A stretch of DNA of 44,701 nt from Rugosibacter sp. (GTDB lineage Bacteria; Pseudomonadota; Gammaproteobacteria; Burkholderiales; Rhodocyclaceae), in contig SCUZ01000093.1 in the NCBI GenBank assembly GCA_004322535.1, positions 1 through 44,701 of the forward strand. Reading direction: 5' to 3'. A model generated the notes under the pieces. It made no database searches and was not told the origin of the DNA. It was given only the letters and a program-made list of their open reading frames with translations. Position numbers and translations under genes: made by a program. Numbering within the stretch: position 1 is the first letter of the stretch; every line of letters begins with the position of its first letter. Below, piece by piece: positions 26,588 through 35,691 of this stretch.

Positions 26588-27799
26588 ATGGCGACTCAAG
26601 GGAACGGTGGCACAAAAAACAATGGTAAAAATACCGGTCTTGCCGAGTATGAGGTGATCGCGTTGGTCTTGCAGGGCGGTGGTGCGCTGGGTTCTTATCA
26701 GGCCGGCGTTTACGAAGGTTTGGCCGAAGCGGATATTCAGCCCAATTGGGTTGCCGGTATTTCGATTGGCGCATTGAATGCCGCCATTATTGCAGGCAAC
26801 CCGCCACAAAAACGTGTCGACCAATTACGCGGGTTTTGGGAAACCATTTGCCAGCACCCCCATTTCCCGCCCACGCCGGTTGATTCGGCGCTTGTCGAAA
26901 CCTGGCCACCGGCGATGCGCGAAATGCTCGACATTTGGGAAGCCTCACGGACCATGATGGAAGGCCAACAGGGGTTCTTCACCCCACGGTTATTCCCCTG
27001 GCTGGCTCTGTTTCACAATACACCGGATACCGCGAGTCTTTACGACACGAGCCCCATGCGCGCCACGCTGGAAAAGTTCGCCGATTTCGAGCGCATTAAT
27101 GATGCGCGCCAGATGCGTGTTTCGGTTGGTGCAGTGAATGTGCGCAATGGAAATTTTGCCTATTTCGACAATACCAAGATTACCTTGCGACCCGAGCATT
27201 TCATGGCCTCAGGTGCCTTGCCGCCGGGCTTTGCCGCTGTGGAAATTGATGGCGAATACTATTGGGATGGCGGGCTGGTATCGAATACACCGCTGTATCA
27301 CGTACTCACCAACGAGGCGCACAAGGACTCGCTGGTTTTTCAGGTTGATTTATGGAGCGCTCAAGGCGCAGCACCGACGGATTTGATCGAGGTGGCAATT
27401 CGACAAAAGGATATTCAGTACTCCAGCCGTACCCGGATGATTACCGAGTACATGGAAAGCACACAAAAATACCGTCGCATGCTGCAAGAACTGATGGCAC
27501 TGGTGCCCGAGGCAAACCGCGACAATGCGTGGTATCGGCGCGCAGACAAAGCATCGTGCGACCGGCGTTTCAATGTGATCCACCTGATTTACAAAGACAA
27601 GGGCGAGAGCCACTCCCATTACATGGATTACGAGTTCAGCCCGCTGACCATGCACAATCATTGGCGCACCGGGCTGGATGACGTCCACCGTACGCTGGCC
27701 CATCCAGAATGGCTGGATTTACCTCCCGTCGATAAACCTTTTGTGACTCACGATATGCATCGTCCCACGCCCACCCAGACACGCACAAATCTGCCATGA
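26588..27799 (+). CDS. Patatin-like phospholipase/hydrolase with DUF3734 region
   Basis: A 403-residue patatin hydrolase. The oxyanion loop GGGALG is at 30-35, the nucleophile Ser59 is in GISIG, and the dyad Asp is in YYWDGGLVSNTPL. The C-terminal half (about 260-403) resembles DUF3734 found with patatins in proteobacteria. The frame extends upstream inside bdhA, but the ATG at 26588 has AAGGA nearby and begins the homology. Its stop overlaps the tolR start (ATGA), so it is translated as part of the tol operon. A lipid or PHB hydrolase role is inferred. Confidence 0.87.
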   Translation: MATQGNGGTKNNGKNTGLAEYEVIALVLQGGGALGSYQAGVYEGLAEADIQPNWVAGISIGALNAAIIAGNPPQKRVDQLRGFWETICQHPHFPPTPVDSALVETWPPAMREMLDIWEASRTMMEGQQGFFTPRLFPWLALFHNTPDTASLYDTSPMRATLEKFADFERINDARQMRVSVGAVNVRNGNFAYFDNTKITLRPEHFMASGALPPGFAAVEIDGEYYWDGGLVSNTPLYHVLTNEAHKDSLVFQVDLWSAQGAAPTDLIEVAIRQKDIQYSSRTRMITEYMESTQKYRRMLQELMALVPEANRDNAWYRRADKASCDRRFNVIHLIYKDKGESHSHYMDYEFSPLTMHNHWRTGLDDVHRTLAHPEWLDLPPVDKPFVTHDMHRPTPTQTRTNLP

Positions 27800-28209
27800 A
27801 ACAACGTCGGCTCATGAATGAAATTAATGTAGTGCCCTACATCGATGTGATGTTGGTACTGCTCGTCATCTTTATGGTCACCGCGCCCATGCCCCCTGCG
27901 GGCAGCATTAACCTGCCCAGCGTTGGCAAATCAGCGCAGCCGCCGACCGCCCCGCTTGAAGTCATTGTCAAGGCGGATGCCTCGCTCGCCTTGCGTGACC
28001 GCGCCAGCGCCAGCGACAGCGCGGAAAAAACCGTCACTCGCGCCGAGCTTGTGACCTACATCAAACAGTTGCAAATAAAAAACCCGCAGCAACCAGTGCT
28101 GATTGCAGGCGACAAAGATGTCAAATATGAAGCCGTGCTCAACGTGATGGATGAACTACAGCGCCAGCAGGTAGAAAAAATCGGCCTGCTGGTGCAACCT
28201 GGCAAATGA
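27796..28209 (+). CDS. tolR: Tol-Pal subunit TolR (ExbD family)
   Basis: A 137-residue ExbD/TolR protein with one N-terminal membrane helix containing the proton-carrying Asp in VVPYIDVMLVLLVIFMV, and a periplasmic domain ending DELQRQQVEKIGLLVQ. It is coupled to the patatin gene upstream and overlaps tolA by four bases downstream. Confidence 0.95.
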   Translation: MKQRRLMNEINVVPYIDVMLVLLVIFMVTAPMPPAGSINLPSVGKSAQPPTAPLEVIVKADASLALRDRASASDSAEKTVTRAELVTYIKQLQIKNPQQPVLIAGDKDVKYEAVLNVMDELQRQQVEKIGLLVQPGK

Positions 28210-28988
28210 CATTCGATTCCCCTTTTTTGCGCACTGACGACCGCACGGGAAAATACTTTTCCCTGGTGTTGGCAGTGCTGGTGCATGCCCTGCTGGCGGC
28301 TATTTTGTTCTATGGCGTGCACTGGCAAACGAAGATGACAGACGTCGTTGAGGTAGAGCTGGTTCGTGCCACCGTATCACCAGTGCCGACTTTTCACCCA
28401 GCGCCCAAAATACAACCCGTACCTGAACCTGCACTCGAACCCAAGCCCATGGCCGAACCACCCCCTGCGCCATTACCCAAAAAACCCGATATCGCCGTCA
28501 AGGAAAAAGTGAAGGAAGTTCCAAAACCCAAACTGCAGCCTGAGCCAAAGCCTGTCGTAGAAACCAAACCCGATATCCCGCCGCGCAAAACGTCTTTTCT
28601 CGATCAATTGAGAAAAGAAGCCGAGCACCTGCTGCAACGTAAAAAAACCGATGCGGCTACCGAAGACTTAAATAAAGAAAAAGCCGCCAGTGAAGCCAGT
28701 GCTCGCAACAAAGCCATGGCGGATTATCTGTCGCGCATTCGCGGCAAAATCAGGGGCAATATCGTGTTGCCCCCCGACGTCAAAGGTAACCCCGAAGCGG
28801 TGTTTGATGTCACCCAGTTACCCAGCGGCGAAATTGTCACGGCACGGCTACGCCACTCCTCAGGCAATACCGCGCTGGATGAGGCAATTGAACGTGCTAT
28901 TCTCAAATCCAACCCCTTACCCAAACCGGGAAAAAGTGATCTTTTTTCGCGGACCCTCGAGCTCAGCTTTCGTCCGCTCGATGAGTAA
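28206..28988 (+). CDS. tolA: Tol-Pal energy-transducing protein TolA
   Basis: A 260-residue TolA-like protein. One membrane helix (about 18-37) is followed by a Pro/Lys/Glu-rich extended region (65-140) and a C-terminal TonB-type domain with GNIVLPPDVKGNPEAVFDV and SGNTALDEAIERAI. It is shorter than the E. coli protein. Residues 55-63 (ATVSPVPTF), just after the membrane helix, are encoded by a reverse copy of the dispersed repeat. Confidence 0.92.
   Translation: MTFDSPFLRTDDRTGKYFSLVLAVLVHALLAAILFYGVHWQTKMTDVVEVELVRATVSPVPTFHPAPKIQPVPEPALEPKPMAEPPPAPLPKKPDIAVKEKVKEVPKPKLQPEPKPVVETKPDIPPRKTSFLDQLRKEAEHLLQRKKTDAATEDLNKEKAASEASARNKAMADYLSRIRGKIRGNIVLPPDVKGNPEAVFDVTQLPSGEIVTARLRHSSGNTALDEAIERAILKSNPLPKPGKSDLFSRTLELSFRPLDE
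28372..28394 (-). repeat. Dispersed repeat, copy 4 (inside tolA)
   Basis: A reverse-complement copy, CCGTATCACCAGTGCCGAC followed by TTTT, one base different from the consensus. It encodes VSPVPTF in the TolA linker; the same peptide frame (VSPAPTF) appears upstream of chrA. Confidence 0.65.
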
Positions 28989-30284
28989 ATGGCCAACCGG
29001 TATAATTCTCTCATGAAGATGCAATCTTTTTTTCTTGCCTGTGCCGCCTGCTTCGGGCTTTCCATCACAAGTGCTCACGCACAACTCAGGGTCGAGATTA
29101 CAGGCGCTGGCGCCAATCGCTTGCCGATCGCCGTTGCGGACTTCGCTGGCGACAGGACGATCACTCAAGGACTGACTTCCGTGATTCGCACGGATCTGGA
29201 TGGCAGTGGCATGTTCCGATTGATCGATGGCGCCGGCACGCTCAGTGACAACACCAACCCGCCCTTTGCCGATCTCAAGCAGCGCGGTGCGGATGTGGTG
29301 GCGGGTGGTACGACCATGGCCTCGAGCAATGGTCGTTTTGAAACCCGCGTGCGGCTCTCGGATGTCATCAAGCAGAACACGCTGGATATGCAAGCCTATG
29401 TGCACACCGGGGCACAGTTACGCGCGACAGCACATCGCATTGCCGATGCGATTTATGAAAAACTCACCGGTGAGCCGGGTGTTTTTTCAACCCGCATCGC
29501 TTATGTCGTGAAAAGCACGGGGCGCTTTGAATTGCAAATTGCCGATGCGGATGGTGCCAATGCACAGCCTGCGCTGGCCTCGCGTGAGCCAATCATCTCA
29601 CCGGCTTGGTCACCCGATGGCAGCAAACTGGCCTATGTTTCTTTTGAAGCCAAAAAACCGATCATCTATATTCACGATCTGGCCACTGCCAAACGTCATG
29701 TGGCGGCCAATTTCAAAGGCTCGAACTCTGCGCCGGCCTGGGCGCCTGATGGCAAACGTCTGGCTGTCGTGCTCACCAAAGAGGGTGGCTCACAACTCTT
29801 TTTGGTCAATGCCGATGGTAGCGGGGTAAAGCGCCTGGCAAGCTCTTCCGGCATCGATACCGAGCCACGGTTTTCTCCCGATGGCCAGTTCATCTATTTC
29901 ACCTCTGACCGTGGCGGCAGCCCGCAAATCTACCGCATCGCCACTACCGGCGGCACAGTCGAGCGCATTACCTTTGACGGCAGTTACAACGTGACAGCGC
30001 GCCCTTCGCCGGATGGCAAAAGCCTCGCTTACATTGCACGCAACAATGGTCGCTTTCAGCTCGCGTTAATGGATTTGGCCACCAAGCAAACGCAAATCCT
30101 GACGGACTCTTCCAAAGACGAATCCCCCAGCTTCGCCCCCAATGGCCGCATGATTCTGTATGCGACAGAAATTGGCGGGCGGGGTGTATTAGCGGCTGTA
30201 TCCAGCGACGGCCGCGTCAAGCAAAAACTCTCCGTGCAGGCCGCCGATGTGCGGGAACCTGCCTGGGGCCCGCTGGTCAAATAA
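28989..30284 (+). CDS. tolB: Tol-Pal periplasmic beta-propeller TolB
   Basis: A 431-residue periplasmic protein with a signal peptide ending SAHA-Q, an N-terminal TolB domain and a six-bladed propeller of WSPDGSKLAYVS-like blades (SPAWSPDG, APAWAPDG, EPRFSPDG, ARPSPDG, SFAPNG). It binds Pal and TolA. Start 28989 directly follows the tolA stop and has GATGAG upstream; ATG at 29013 would leave a shorter signal peptide and is possible. TATAAT at 29001-29006 is a chance or weak internal promoter. Confidence 0.95.
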   Translation: MANRYNSLMKMQSFFLACAACFGLSITSAHAQLRVEITGAGANRLPIAVADFAGDRTITQGLTSVIRTDLDGSGMFRLIDGAGTLSDNTNPPFADLKQRGADVVAGGTTMASSNGRFETRVRLSDVIKQNTLDMQAYVHTGAQLRATAHRIADAIYEKLTGEPGVFSTRIAYVVKSTGRFELQIADADGANAQPALASREPIISPAWSPDGSKLAYVSFEAKKPIIYIHDLATAKRHVAANFKGSNSAPAWAPDGKRLAVVLTKEGGSQLFLVNADGSGVKRLASSSGIDTEPRFSPDGQFIYFTSDRGGSPQIYRIATTGGTVERITFDGSYNVTARPSPDGKSLAYIARNNGRFQLALMDLATKQTQILTDSSKDESPSFAPNGRMILYATEIGGRGVLAAVSSDGRVKQKLSVQAADVREPAWGPLVK

Positions 30285-30323
30285 TCGTCATTATTTTTCG
30301 CCCATACTTTCAAGGACATCATC

Positions 30324-30890
30324 ATGCGCACTATCAGCCCTCGCACCGTCAACCTGCTTTCTGCCACATTCCTTGCTTTATTGCTGACTGCGTGCGGCTC
30401 ACAGCCACCCGCACCAGAGCAAAACCCCTCTGGTATGGAATCCCGCAGCCCCTCGGTCATTGAGACCACACCGATTCCCCCTGCCACGACGACACCAGGC
30501 GAAGCGATCGATCCACTCAGCATGAAGGCCTTGAGAGACCCGAACAGCCCGCTTTCCAAACGCAGCATTTATTTCGACTTTGACAGCTATGTCGTCAAAG
30601 ACGAATATCAATCGCTGCTGGTGGCGCACAGCAAATTTCTCGCTGCACATGCCAACATGAAAATGCTGATCCAGGGTAATGCCGATGAACGCGGCAGCCG
30701 CGAATACAACTTGGCCCTCGGCCAGAAACGCTCAGATGCCATCAAAAAAGCGCTTTCTCTCTTGGGCATTTCCGAAAGCCAGATGGAATCCGTGAGCCTG
30801 GGCGAAGAAAAACCAACATGCACTGAAGCCACCGAAGAATGCTGGGCGAAAAATCGCCGCGGGGATATTCTTTACTCAGGCGAATTCTGA
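30324..30890 (+). CDS. pal: Peptidoglycan-associated lipoprotein Pal
   Basis: A 188-residue outer-membrane lipoprotein. The lipobox LTAC places the lipidated Cys at residue 24. The OmpA-like domain has IYFDFDSYVVKDEYQ, the peptidoglycan-binding GNADERGSREYNLALGQKR, and SLGEEKPTCTEATEECWAKNRR. AAGGA precedes the ATG. The stop overlaps the cpoB start by one base. Confidence 0.96.
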   Translation: MRTISPRTVNLLSATFLALLLTACGSQPPAPEQNPSGMESRSPSVIETTPIPPATTTPGEAIDPLSMKALRDPNSPLSKRSIYFDFDSYVVKDEYQSLLVAHSKFLAAHANMKMLIQGNADERGSREYNLALGQKRSDAIKKALSLLGISESQMESVSLGEEKPTCTEATEECWAKNRRGDILYSGEF

Positions 30891-31630
30891 TGCATCGTCC
30901 ATTTGCGCTGGCCCTTTTGCTCTTGGCATTGCCAGCGCGTGCCGGCCTGTTTGATGACGATCTGGCGCGTCAGCGCATCGAACAGCTGCGCAACGATGTG
31001 AATGCGCTTACCCAGCGCACGGAAACGATCAATAAAAACCAGATCGACTTTGCCAATCAGCTAGAAAGCATCCGTACAGACCTTGCCAAACTGCGTGGCC
31101 AGCAAGAAGTGATGTCTCACGATCTGGACGCCGCGCAAAAACGACAAAAAGATTTTTATATCGATCTGGATAATCGGCTGCGTAAACTCGAGTCTCCCCC
31201 TGCTGAAGCCGGCACGCCCACACCGCCAGCCAAAGTAGATAGCGCAAAAGAAACCCGCGACTATGAAACCGCGCTGAACCTGCTCAAAGCATCGAAGTTC
31301 AAAGAAGCAGGCGCGAGTTTTCTTGCGTTCAGCGAAGCCTGGCCAAACAGTACCCTGCTGGATTCCGCAATCTACTGGGGCGCCTATGCCCACGCACAGG
31401 CCAAAGACCACAAGCAAGCGGCTGCGCTGTTCGAGAAATTTGCTGCCACCTGGCCGCAAGATGAGCGCGCGCCGGACGCCCTCGAAGCGCAGGCAGATAA
31501 CCTGAAAGCGCTCAAAGCCACCAACGCCGCGCGCGACGTGCTGCTAAAGTTGAGCGAAAAGTACCCAGCGAGTGATGCGGGGAAACGCGCCAGGCAATCG
31601 CTCAAATCCGCCCCCACCAAAAAGAAGTAG
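30890..31630 (+). CDS. cpoB: Tol-Pal-associated coordinator CpoB (YbgF)
   Basis: A 246-residue periplasmic protein. A signal peptide ends PARA-G near residue 18. A coiled coil (about 24-98, QLRNDVNALTQRTETINKNQ and following) forms the trimer, and TPR-like repeats occupy 118-240 (DYETALNLLKASKFKEAGASF, SAIYWGAYAHAQAKDHKQAA). It links Tol-Pal with peptidoglycan synthesis. The frame is open to 30839 inside pal, but the signal peptide fixes the ATG at 30890. Confidence 0.93.
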   Translation: MHRPFALALLLLALPARAGLFDDDLARQRIEQLRNDVNALTQRTETINKNQIDFANQLESIRTDLAKLRGQQEVMSHDLDAAQKRQKDFYIDLDNRLRKLESPPAEAGTPTPPAKVDSAKETRDYETALNLLKASKFKEAGASFLAFSEAWPNSTLLDSAIYWGAYAHAQAKDHKQAAALFEKFAATWPQDERAPDALEAQADNLKALKATNAARDVLLKLSEKYPASDAGKRARQSLKSAPTKKK

Positions 31631-31645
31631 CGAGAAATAGCACCC

Positions 31646-32338
31646 ATGTCTGCAGTAACACTAGCCGCCATCCAGCCCGCCGCACCATCAGTGCGCAGCG
31701 ACACGCTGCGCATCACGGAAATTTTTCATTCCATTCAAGGTGAATCAAGCCGAGTCGGGCTGCCCACGGTGTTTATTCGCCTCACCGGCTGCCCCTTGCG
31801 CTGCACCTGGTGCGACACCGAATATGCCTTCCACGGCGGTGGTGCGATGTCCATTGACGCCATTCTGGCGCAGGTTGCCGAATTCAATTGCGCTACCATT
31901 TGCGTCACCGGTGGCGAACCACTGGCACAAAAAAACTGCCTGCCCCTGCTCGGCGCATTATGCGATGCGGACTATTCCGTCTCGCTGGAAACCAGCGGCG
32001 CGCTGGATATCAGCGGTATTGATCCGCGCGTTTCGCGCATCATGGATGTCAAGGCACCCGGTTCGGGCGAGGTGACAAAAAACCGCTGGGAAAATCTCGA
32101 TTTGCTCACCCCGCACGATGAACTCAAACTGGTTTTGGCATCACGGGAGGATTATGAATGGGCCATGGCGGCGTGTCACCAGCGCCGACTTTTTGCGCGC
32201 TGCCCCGTGCTGTTTTCCCCTGTGCAGGGGCAGCTTGAGGCGGGGCAGCTCGCGCAATGGATTATTGACGACAAGCTACCCGTGCGCTTTCAGTTGCAAT
32301 TGCACAAAGTGCTGTGGGGAAATACGCCGGGGCGCTGA
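31646..32338 (+). CDS. queE: 7-carboxy-7-deazaguanine synthase
   Basis: A 230-residue radical-SAM enzyme that makes 7-carboxy-7-deazaguanine for queuosine. The iron-sulfur motif C49-x3-C53-x2-C56 (CPLRCTWC) follows the FHSIQGESSRVGLPTVF segment, and VTGGEPL is the SAM-binding GGE motif. It commonly follows cpoB in proteobacteria. Residues 176-184 (ACHQRRLFA) are encoded by a reverse copy of the dispersed repeat, in a third reading frame relative to other copies. Confidence 0.95.
   Translation: MSAVTLAAIQPAAPSVRSDTLRITEIFHSIQGESSRVGLPTVFIRLTGCPLRCTWCDTEYAFHGGGAMSIDAILAQVAEFNCATICVTGGEPLAQKNCLPLLGALCDADYSVSLETSGALDISGIDPRVSRIMDVKAPGSGEVTKNRWENLDLLTPHDELKLVLASREDYEWAMAACHQRRLFARCPVLFSPVQGQLEAGQLAQWIIDDKLPVRFQLQLHKVLWGNTPGR
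32173..32194 (-). repeat. Dispersed repeat, copy 5 (inside queE)
   Basis: GTGTCACCAGCGCCGACTTT and two more T; one change from consensus (GTATCACC to GTGTCACC). It encodes CHQRRLF. Confidence 0.6.
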
Positions 32339-32386
32339 CTCCGGCTGGTGGATGTCAATTTTTTTCGTTGCGCAGGAGCAAGTTTT

Positions 32387-32806
32387 TCACCGGGCCAAAC
32401 CAAACAACCGCGCATACTCCACCTTCATGCAGCGATCAACCACCACGTTCAGTCCGGCGGCATCAGCTAACGCAATCGCCGCCGGATGAATAACGCCCAG
32501 CTGCAACCAAAGACACTTCGCCCCTATCGCGATCGCCGCTTCTGCCACAGGCAAGACATGCTCGGACTGGCGAAACACATCAACCATATCCACCGCAAAC
32601 GGGATCGCCGAAAGTTGCGGATAACACGTCTGGCCCAAGACCTCGGCGTACTGCGGATTCACCGGCACGATGCGATAACCCCGCGCCAGCATGAATTGCG
32701 CAACGCGGTAACTCGGCCGTTCGGGACGTGCTGACAAGCCAACAACCGCAATCACGCGGGTCTCGGTCAGCACCCGCGCAATATCCTCTGACTCGCTAAT
32801 GATCAT
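32387..32806 (-). CDS. CoA-binding Rossmann protein (YccU family)
   Basis: A 139-residue CoA-binding domain protein. The glycine-rich VVGLSARPERPSYRVAQFML and RGYRIVPVNPQYAEVLGQTCYPQLSAIP match the YccU-type family, whose function is not known. It overlaps gluQ by four bases, so the two are co-translated, and converges with queE. Confidence 0.88.
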   Translation of the reverse strand: MIISESEDIARVLTETRVIAVVGLSARPERPSYRVAQFMLARGYRIVPVNPQYAEVLGQTCYPQLSAIPFAVDMVDVFRQSEHVLPVAEAAIAIGAKCLWLQLGVIHPAAIALADAAGLNVVVDRCMKVEYARLFGLAR

Positions 32807-33762
32807 GATGTTTCCTGCATAATAGACTTTTCAGCTACTGGCAGCGCCCGCTGTCGTGGCACATTTTCAAGCCGCCAATGACGTATCGCCCACGCCCATA
32901 GCTCATCCAGGCTCGCATCCACGAGTTCCGGCGGCGGTTTGTGCCCAAGCAATGTCAGCGCAGAGATCAAGCCAACCATGGGCCGCTTGCTATCCAGCGG
33001 TGTCGCCAAGGTTTGTTTAGCCAACTTCTCGCCTGCCGCATTCACCACCACCGGCAAATGGGCGTAAAACGGCGCAGGCAAACCCAAACAGTGCTGCAAA
33101 AAAATCTGCCGCGCAGTGGAAAGCAATAAATCGGCACCGCGCACGACATGGGTAATTCCCGCCGCGGCATCATCCACCACTACGGCCAACTGATAGGCAA
33201 ACATGCCATCCGCCCGACGTACGATAAAGTCACCCGCATCACGCGATAAATCACTCTCGATGCGGCCTTGAATGGCATCCTCAAAAACAATAGGCGCAGC
33301 GCTCGCGGATGCTGGGCTCACGCGCACCCGCCATGCCTGTGCTTTTTTGCCCTCTGCCATGCCCAGACGACACGTACCCGGATAGATCGCCGCCCCATCA
33401 GTGGCGAGCAGCGAATCAGCCAGTTCACGGCGCGTGCAAGCGCAGGGGAACACCTGCTTAATTTTTTGCAATTGCAAAAGCGCATCAGCATAGGCTGCTT
33501 GGCGCTGATGCTGCCACACCACGGCACCATCCCACGCGAACCCAAAGCTTTCCAACGTGCGTAGTATGTCTTCGGCAGCAGCCATTGAGCAGCGCGGCGC
33601 ATCAATATCTTCCATGCGCAGCAGCCATTCCCCACCCCGCGCCCGTGCGTCGAGAAACGAGCCGACCGCAGCAACCAACGAGCCAAAATGCAAAGGCCCT
33701 GTAGGAGAGGGTGCAAACCGGCCACGATAAAGCGGATGAGAAATGGACATCGAATTTTGCAT
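32803..33762 (-). CDS. gluQ: Glutamyl-Q tRNA(Asp) synthetase
   Basis: A 319-residue truncated glutamyl-tRNA synthetase paralogue that attaches Glu to queuosine in tRNA-Asp. It has RFAPSPTGPLHFGSLVAA (HIGH-like HFGS), the zinc-type Cys pair in FPCACTRREL, and a KLAKQ motif equivalent to KMSKR. It lacks the anticodon-binding domain, as the family does. Proximity to queE fits queuosine modification. ATG at 33750 is an alternative start. Confidence 0.93.
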   Translation of the reverse strand: MQNSMSISHPLYRGRFAPSPTGPLHFGSLVAAVGSFLDARARGGEWLLRMEDIDAPRCSMAAAEDILRTLESFGFAWDGAVVWQHQRQAAYADALLQLQKIKQVFPCACTRRELADSLLATDGAAIYPGTCRLGMAEGKKAQAWRVRVSPASASAAPIVFEDAIQGRIESDLSRDAGDFIVRRADGMFAYQLAVVVDDAAAGITHVVRGADLLLSTARQIFLQHCLGLPAPFYAHLPVVVNAAGEKLAKQTLATPLDSKRPMVGLISALTLLGHKPPPELVDASLDELWAWAIRHWRLENVPRQRALPVAEKSIMQETS

Positions 33763-33824
33763 CGCCTATAGAAAAAATGACCCCAAAACGATAGCATACG
33801 CGACCAATCCACTCAGGAGCTTTC

Positions 33825-34199
33825 ATGCCAACCCTGCCACTTGATGCTGATAACTTTCAAACCACCATTACCAGCAATGCAATCGTTATTGTCGATTTCT
33901 GGGCACCCTGGTGCGGGCCATGCCGCAACTTTGCCCCCACCTTTGAAGCCGCTGCAGAAAAAAAGCCGGACATTGTCTTCGCCAAAGTGAACACCGAGGA
34001 GCAACAGGAAATCGCCGCCGCCTTCAACATTCGCTCGATTCCCACGCTGATGATTTTCCGCGATCAAATCGTCATCTACTCAGAAGCCGGCGCGCTCGCA
34101 CCGGCAGCATTTGATCAACTCATCGAGCAGGCAATGACGCTGGATATGGATCAGGTACGCAAGGAAATCGCCGGGCAGCCCGTATCAGGCGCAACATAA
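33825..34199 (+). CDS. Thioredoxin-like protein
   Basis: A 124-residue thioredoxin-fold protein with the active site WCGPC (Cys30 and Cys33), the cis-proline region FNIRSIPTLMIFRD, and a short extra C-terminal helix. AGGAG precedes the ATG. No signal peptide is seen, so it is cytoplasmic. It reduces disulfides in unknown partners. It is longer than TrxA by about 15 residues at the C-terminus. Confidence 0.93.
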   Translation: MPTLPLDADNFQTTITSNAIVIVDFWAPWCGPCRNFAPTFEAAAEKKPDIVFAKVNTEEQQEIAAAFNIRSIPTLMIFRDQIVIYSEAGALAPAAFDQLIEQAMTLDMDQVRKEIAGQPVSGAT

Positions 34200-34290
34200 C
34201 TTCAATAATGGGGCATGTCCGCGAGGGCTTGCTCACCCAAGAAACAAGGTTTGCGGTCAACCTGCGCTTTCCCACGCGCCATTGCATGCT

Positions 34291-34314
34291 GCCGTATCAC
34301 CAGCGCCGACTTTT
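34291..34314 (-). repeat. Dispersed repeat, copy 6 (upstream of chrA)
   Basis: GCCGTATCACCAGCGCCGAC then TTTT: a perfect reverse complement of the core in copy 1. It lies in the noncoding gap before chrA. If the longer chrA frame were used it would encode VSPAPTF, as in TolA. Confidence 0.7.
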
Positions 34315-34362
34315 CGCGGCCTCTGCCCAAGGCTTGCAGGCCGAATCCATTACACTGACGCC

Positions 34363-35688
34363 ATGACCACGCCGCCCGCCCATCCGTCCTTCTGGCAAGC
34401 CTTTCGCTACTGGCTGAAACTTGGCTGCATCAGTTTTGGCGGCCCGGCTGGGCAGATTGCTGTCATGCATCGTGAGCTGGTGGAAGAGCGGCGCTGGATT
34501 TCCGAGCGGCGCTTTTTGCACGCGCTCAACTATTGCATGTTGCTGCCCGGCCCGGAAGCGCAGCAGCTCACCATCTACATTGGCTGGCTCTTGCATCGCA
34601 CTTGGGGCGGCATCATCGCGGGCACCTTGTTCGTGCTGCCTTCGTTCTTTATCCTGACGGCTTTAAGCTGGATTTACCTGACCTTTGGCAATGTACTGTG
34701 GGTGCAAGCCATTTTCACCGGCATCAAACCCGCCGTGGTTGCGGTGGTGGCCTTCTCAGCCTGGCGGATTGGTTCGCGCGCACTGAAAAATCATCTGCTG
34801 TGGAGCATTGCTGCCGCGTCGTTCATTGGTATTTTCTTCCTGCGGTTGCCTTTTCCGCTCATCATTCTGCTTGCCGGTCTGGCAGGATTCATCGGCGGAC
34901 GCTACGCACCGGAAAAATTCGGTGCCGGCAAGCACAGTGCCACGACAAAACACTTTGGCCCTGCAGTGATTGACGACGATACGCCGCCACCCGCGCATAC
35001 GCGGTTCCAGTGGCTGCACTTGGCATTGCTGCTCCTTGTCGGCCTTGCCTTATGGGCCATCGTGATGCTGACGCTCGGCCATCCGGTGCTGCGCGAGATG
35101 GGGCTGTTTTTCAGCCAGGCCGCGCTGCTGACATTTGGCGGTGCCTATGCGGTGTTGCCCTATGTATATCAAGGCGGGGTCGAGACCTACGGCTGGCTCA
35201 GCGGGCCACAGATGATCGACGGGCTGGCGCTGGGCGAAACCACGCCGGGGCCACTGATCATGATCGTCACTTTTGTCGGCTTCATCGGCGCATGGAGTAA
35301 ACAAATCCTTGGCCCCGACATGCTGTTTCTGGCAGGTGTCACCGGCGCGATGGTGGCAACCTTTTTTACCTTTCTGCCCTCCTTCCTGTTCATTCTTGCT
35401 GGTGCGCCCTTGATTGAAGCGACTCACGGCGACATCAAATTCACCGCACCACTGACCGGCATCACGGCCGCCGTAGTCGGCGTCATTCTCAATCTCGCGG
35501 TGTTTTTCGCCTGGCACGTGCTTTGGCCCAATGCCATCACCACGGCCCCCTTTGCAGGACATTTCTCGATCAGCTCGGCATTTATCGCAATGGCCGCGGG
35601 CATTGCACTCTTCCGCTATAAAGCAAGTATCGTGAAAGTGATTCTTGCCTGCGCGTTGCTCGGTTTGCTCGGCACGCTGCTGCGTTGA
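34363..35688 (+). CDS. chrA: Chromate-transport family protein ChrA (two-domain)
   Basis: A 441-residue full-length CHR-family transporter with duplicated six-helix halves. Each half begins with a signature: CISFGGPAGQIAVMHRELVEE and LLTFGGAYAVLPYVYQGGVETYGWL. It also has LLPGPEAQQLTIYIGW and ALGETTPGPLIMIVTFVGF. The family exports chromate, though many members have unknown substrates. The frame is open from 34282, but the first residues there are encoded by the dispersed repeat, so the ATG at 34363 is preferred. Confidence 0.9.
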   Translation: MTTPPAHPSFWQAFRYWLKLGCISFGGPAGQIAVMHRELVEERRWISERRFLHALNYCMLLPGPEAQQLTIYIGWLLHRTWGGIIAGTLFVLPSFFILTALSWIYLTFGNVLWVQAIFTGIKPAVVAVVAFSAWRIGSRALKNHLLWSIAAASFIGIFFLRLPFPLIILLAGLAGFIGGRYAPEKFGAGKHSATTKHFGPAVIDDDTPPPAHTRFQWLHLALLLLVGLALWAIVMLTLGHPVLREMGLFFSQAALLTFGGAYAVLPYVYQGGVETYGWLSGPQMIDGLALGETTPGPLIMIVTFVGFIGAWSKQILGPDMLFLAGVTGAMVATFFTFLPSFLFILAGAPLIEATHGDIKFTAPLTGITAAVVGVILNLAVFFAWHVLWPNAITTAPFAGHFSISSAFIAMAAGIALFRYKASIVKVILACALLGLLGTLLR

Positions 35689-35691
35689 AAC

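Noticed and set aside
29001-29006. TATAAT near the start of tolB
   Set aside because: No -35 partner at proper spacing; more likely chance within the tol operon.
34282-34362. Longer chrA N-terminus
   Set aside because: These codons come from the dispersed repeat and have no counterpart in ChrA proteins.
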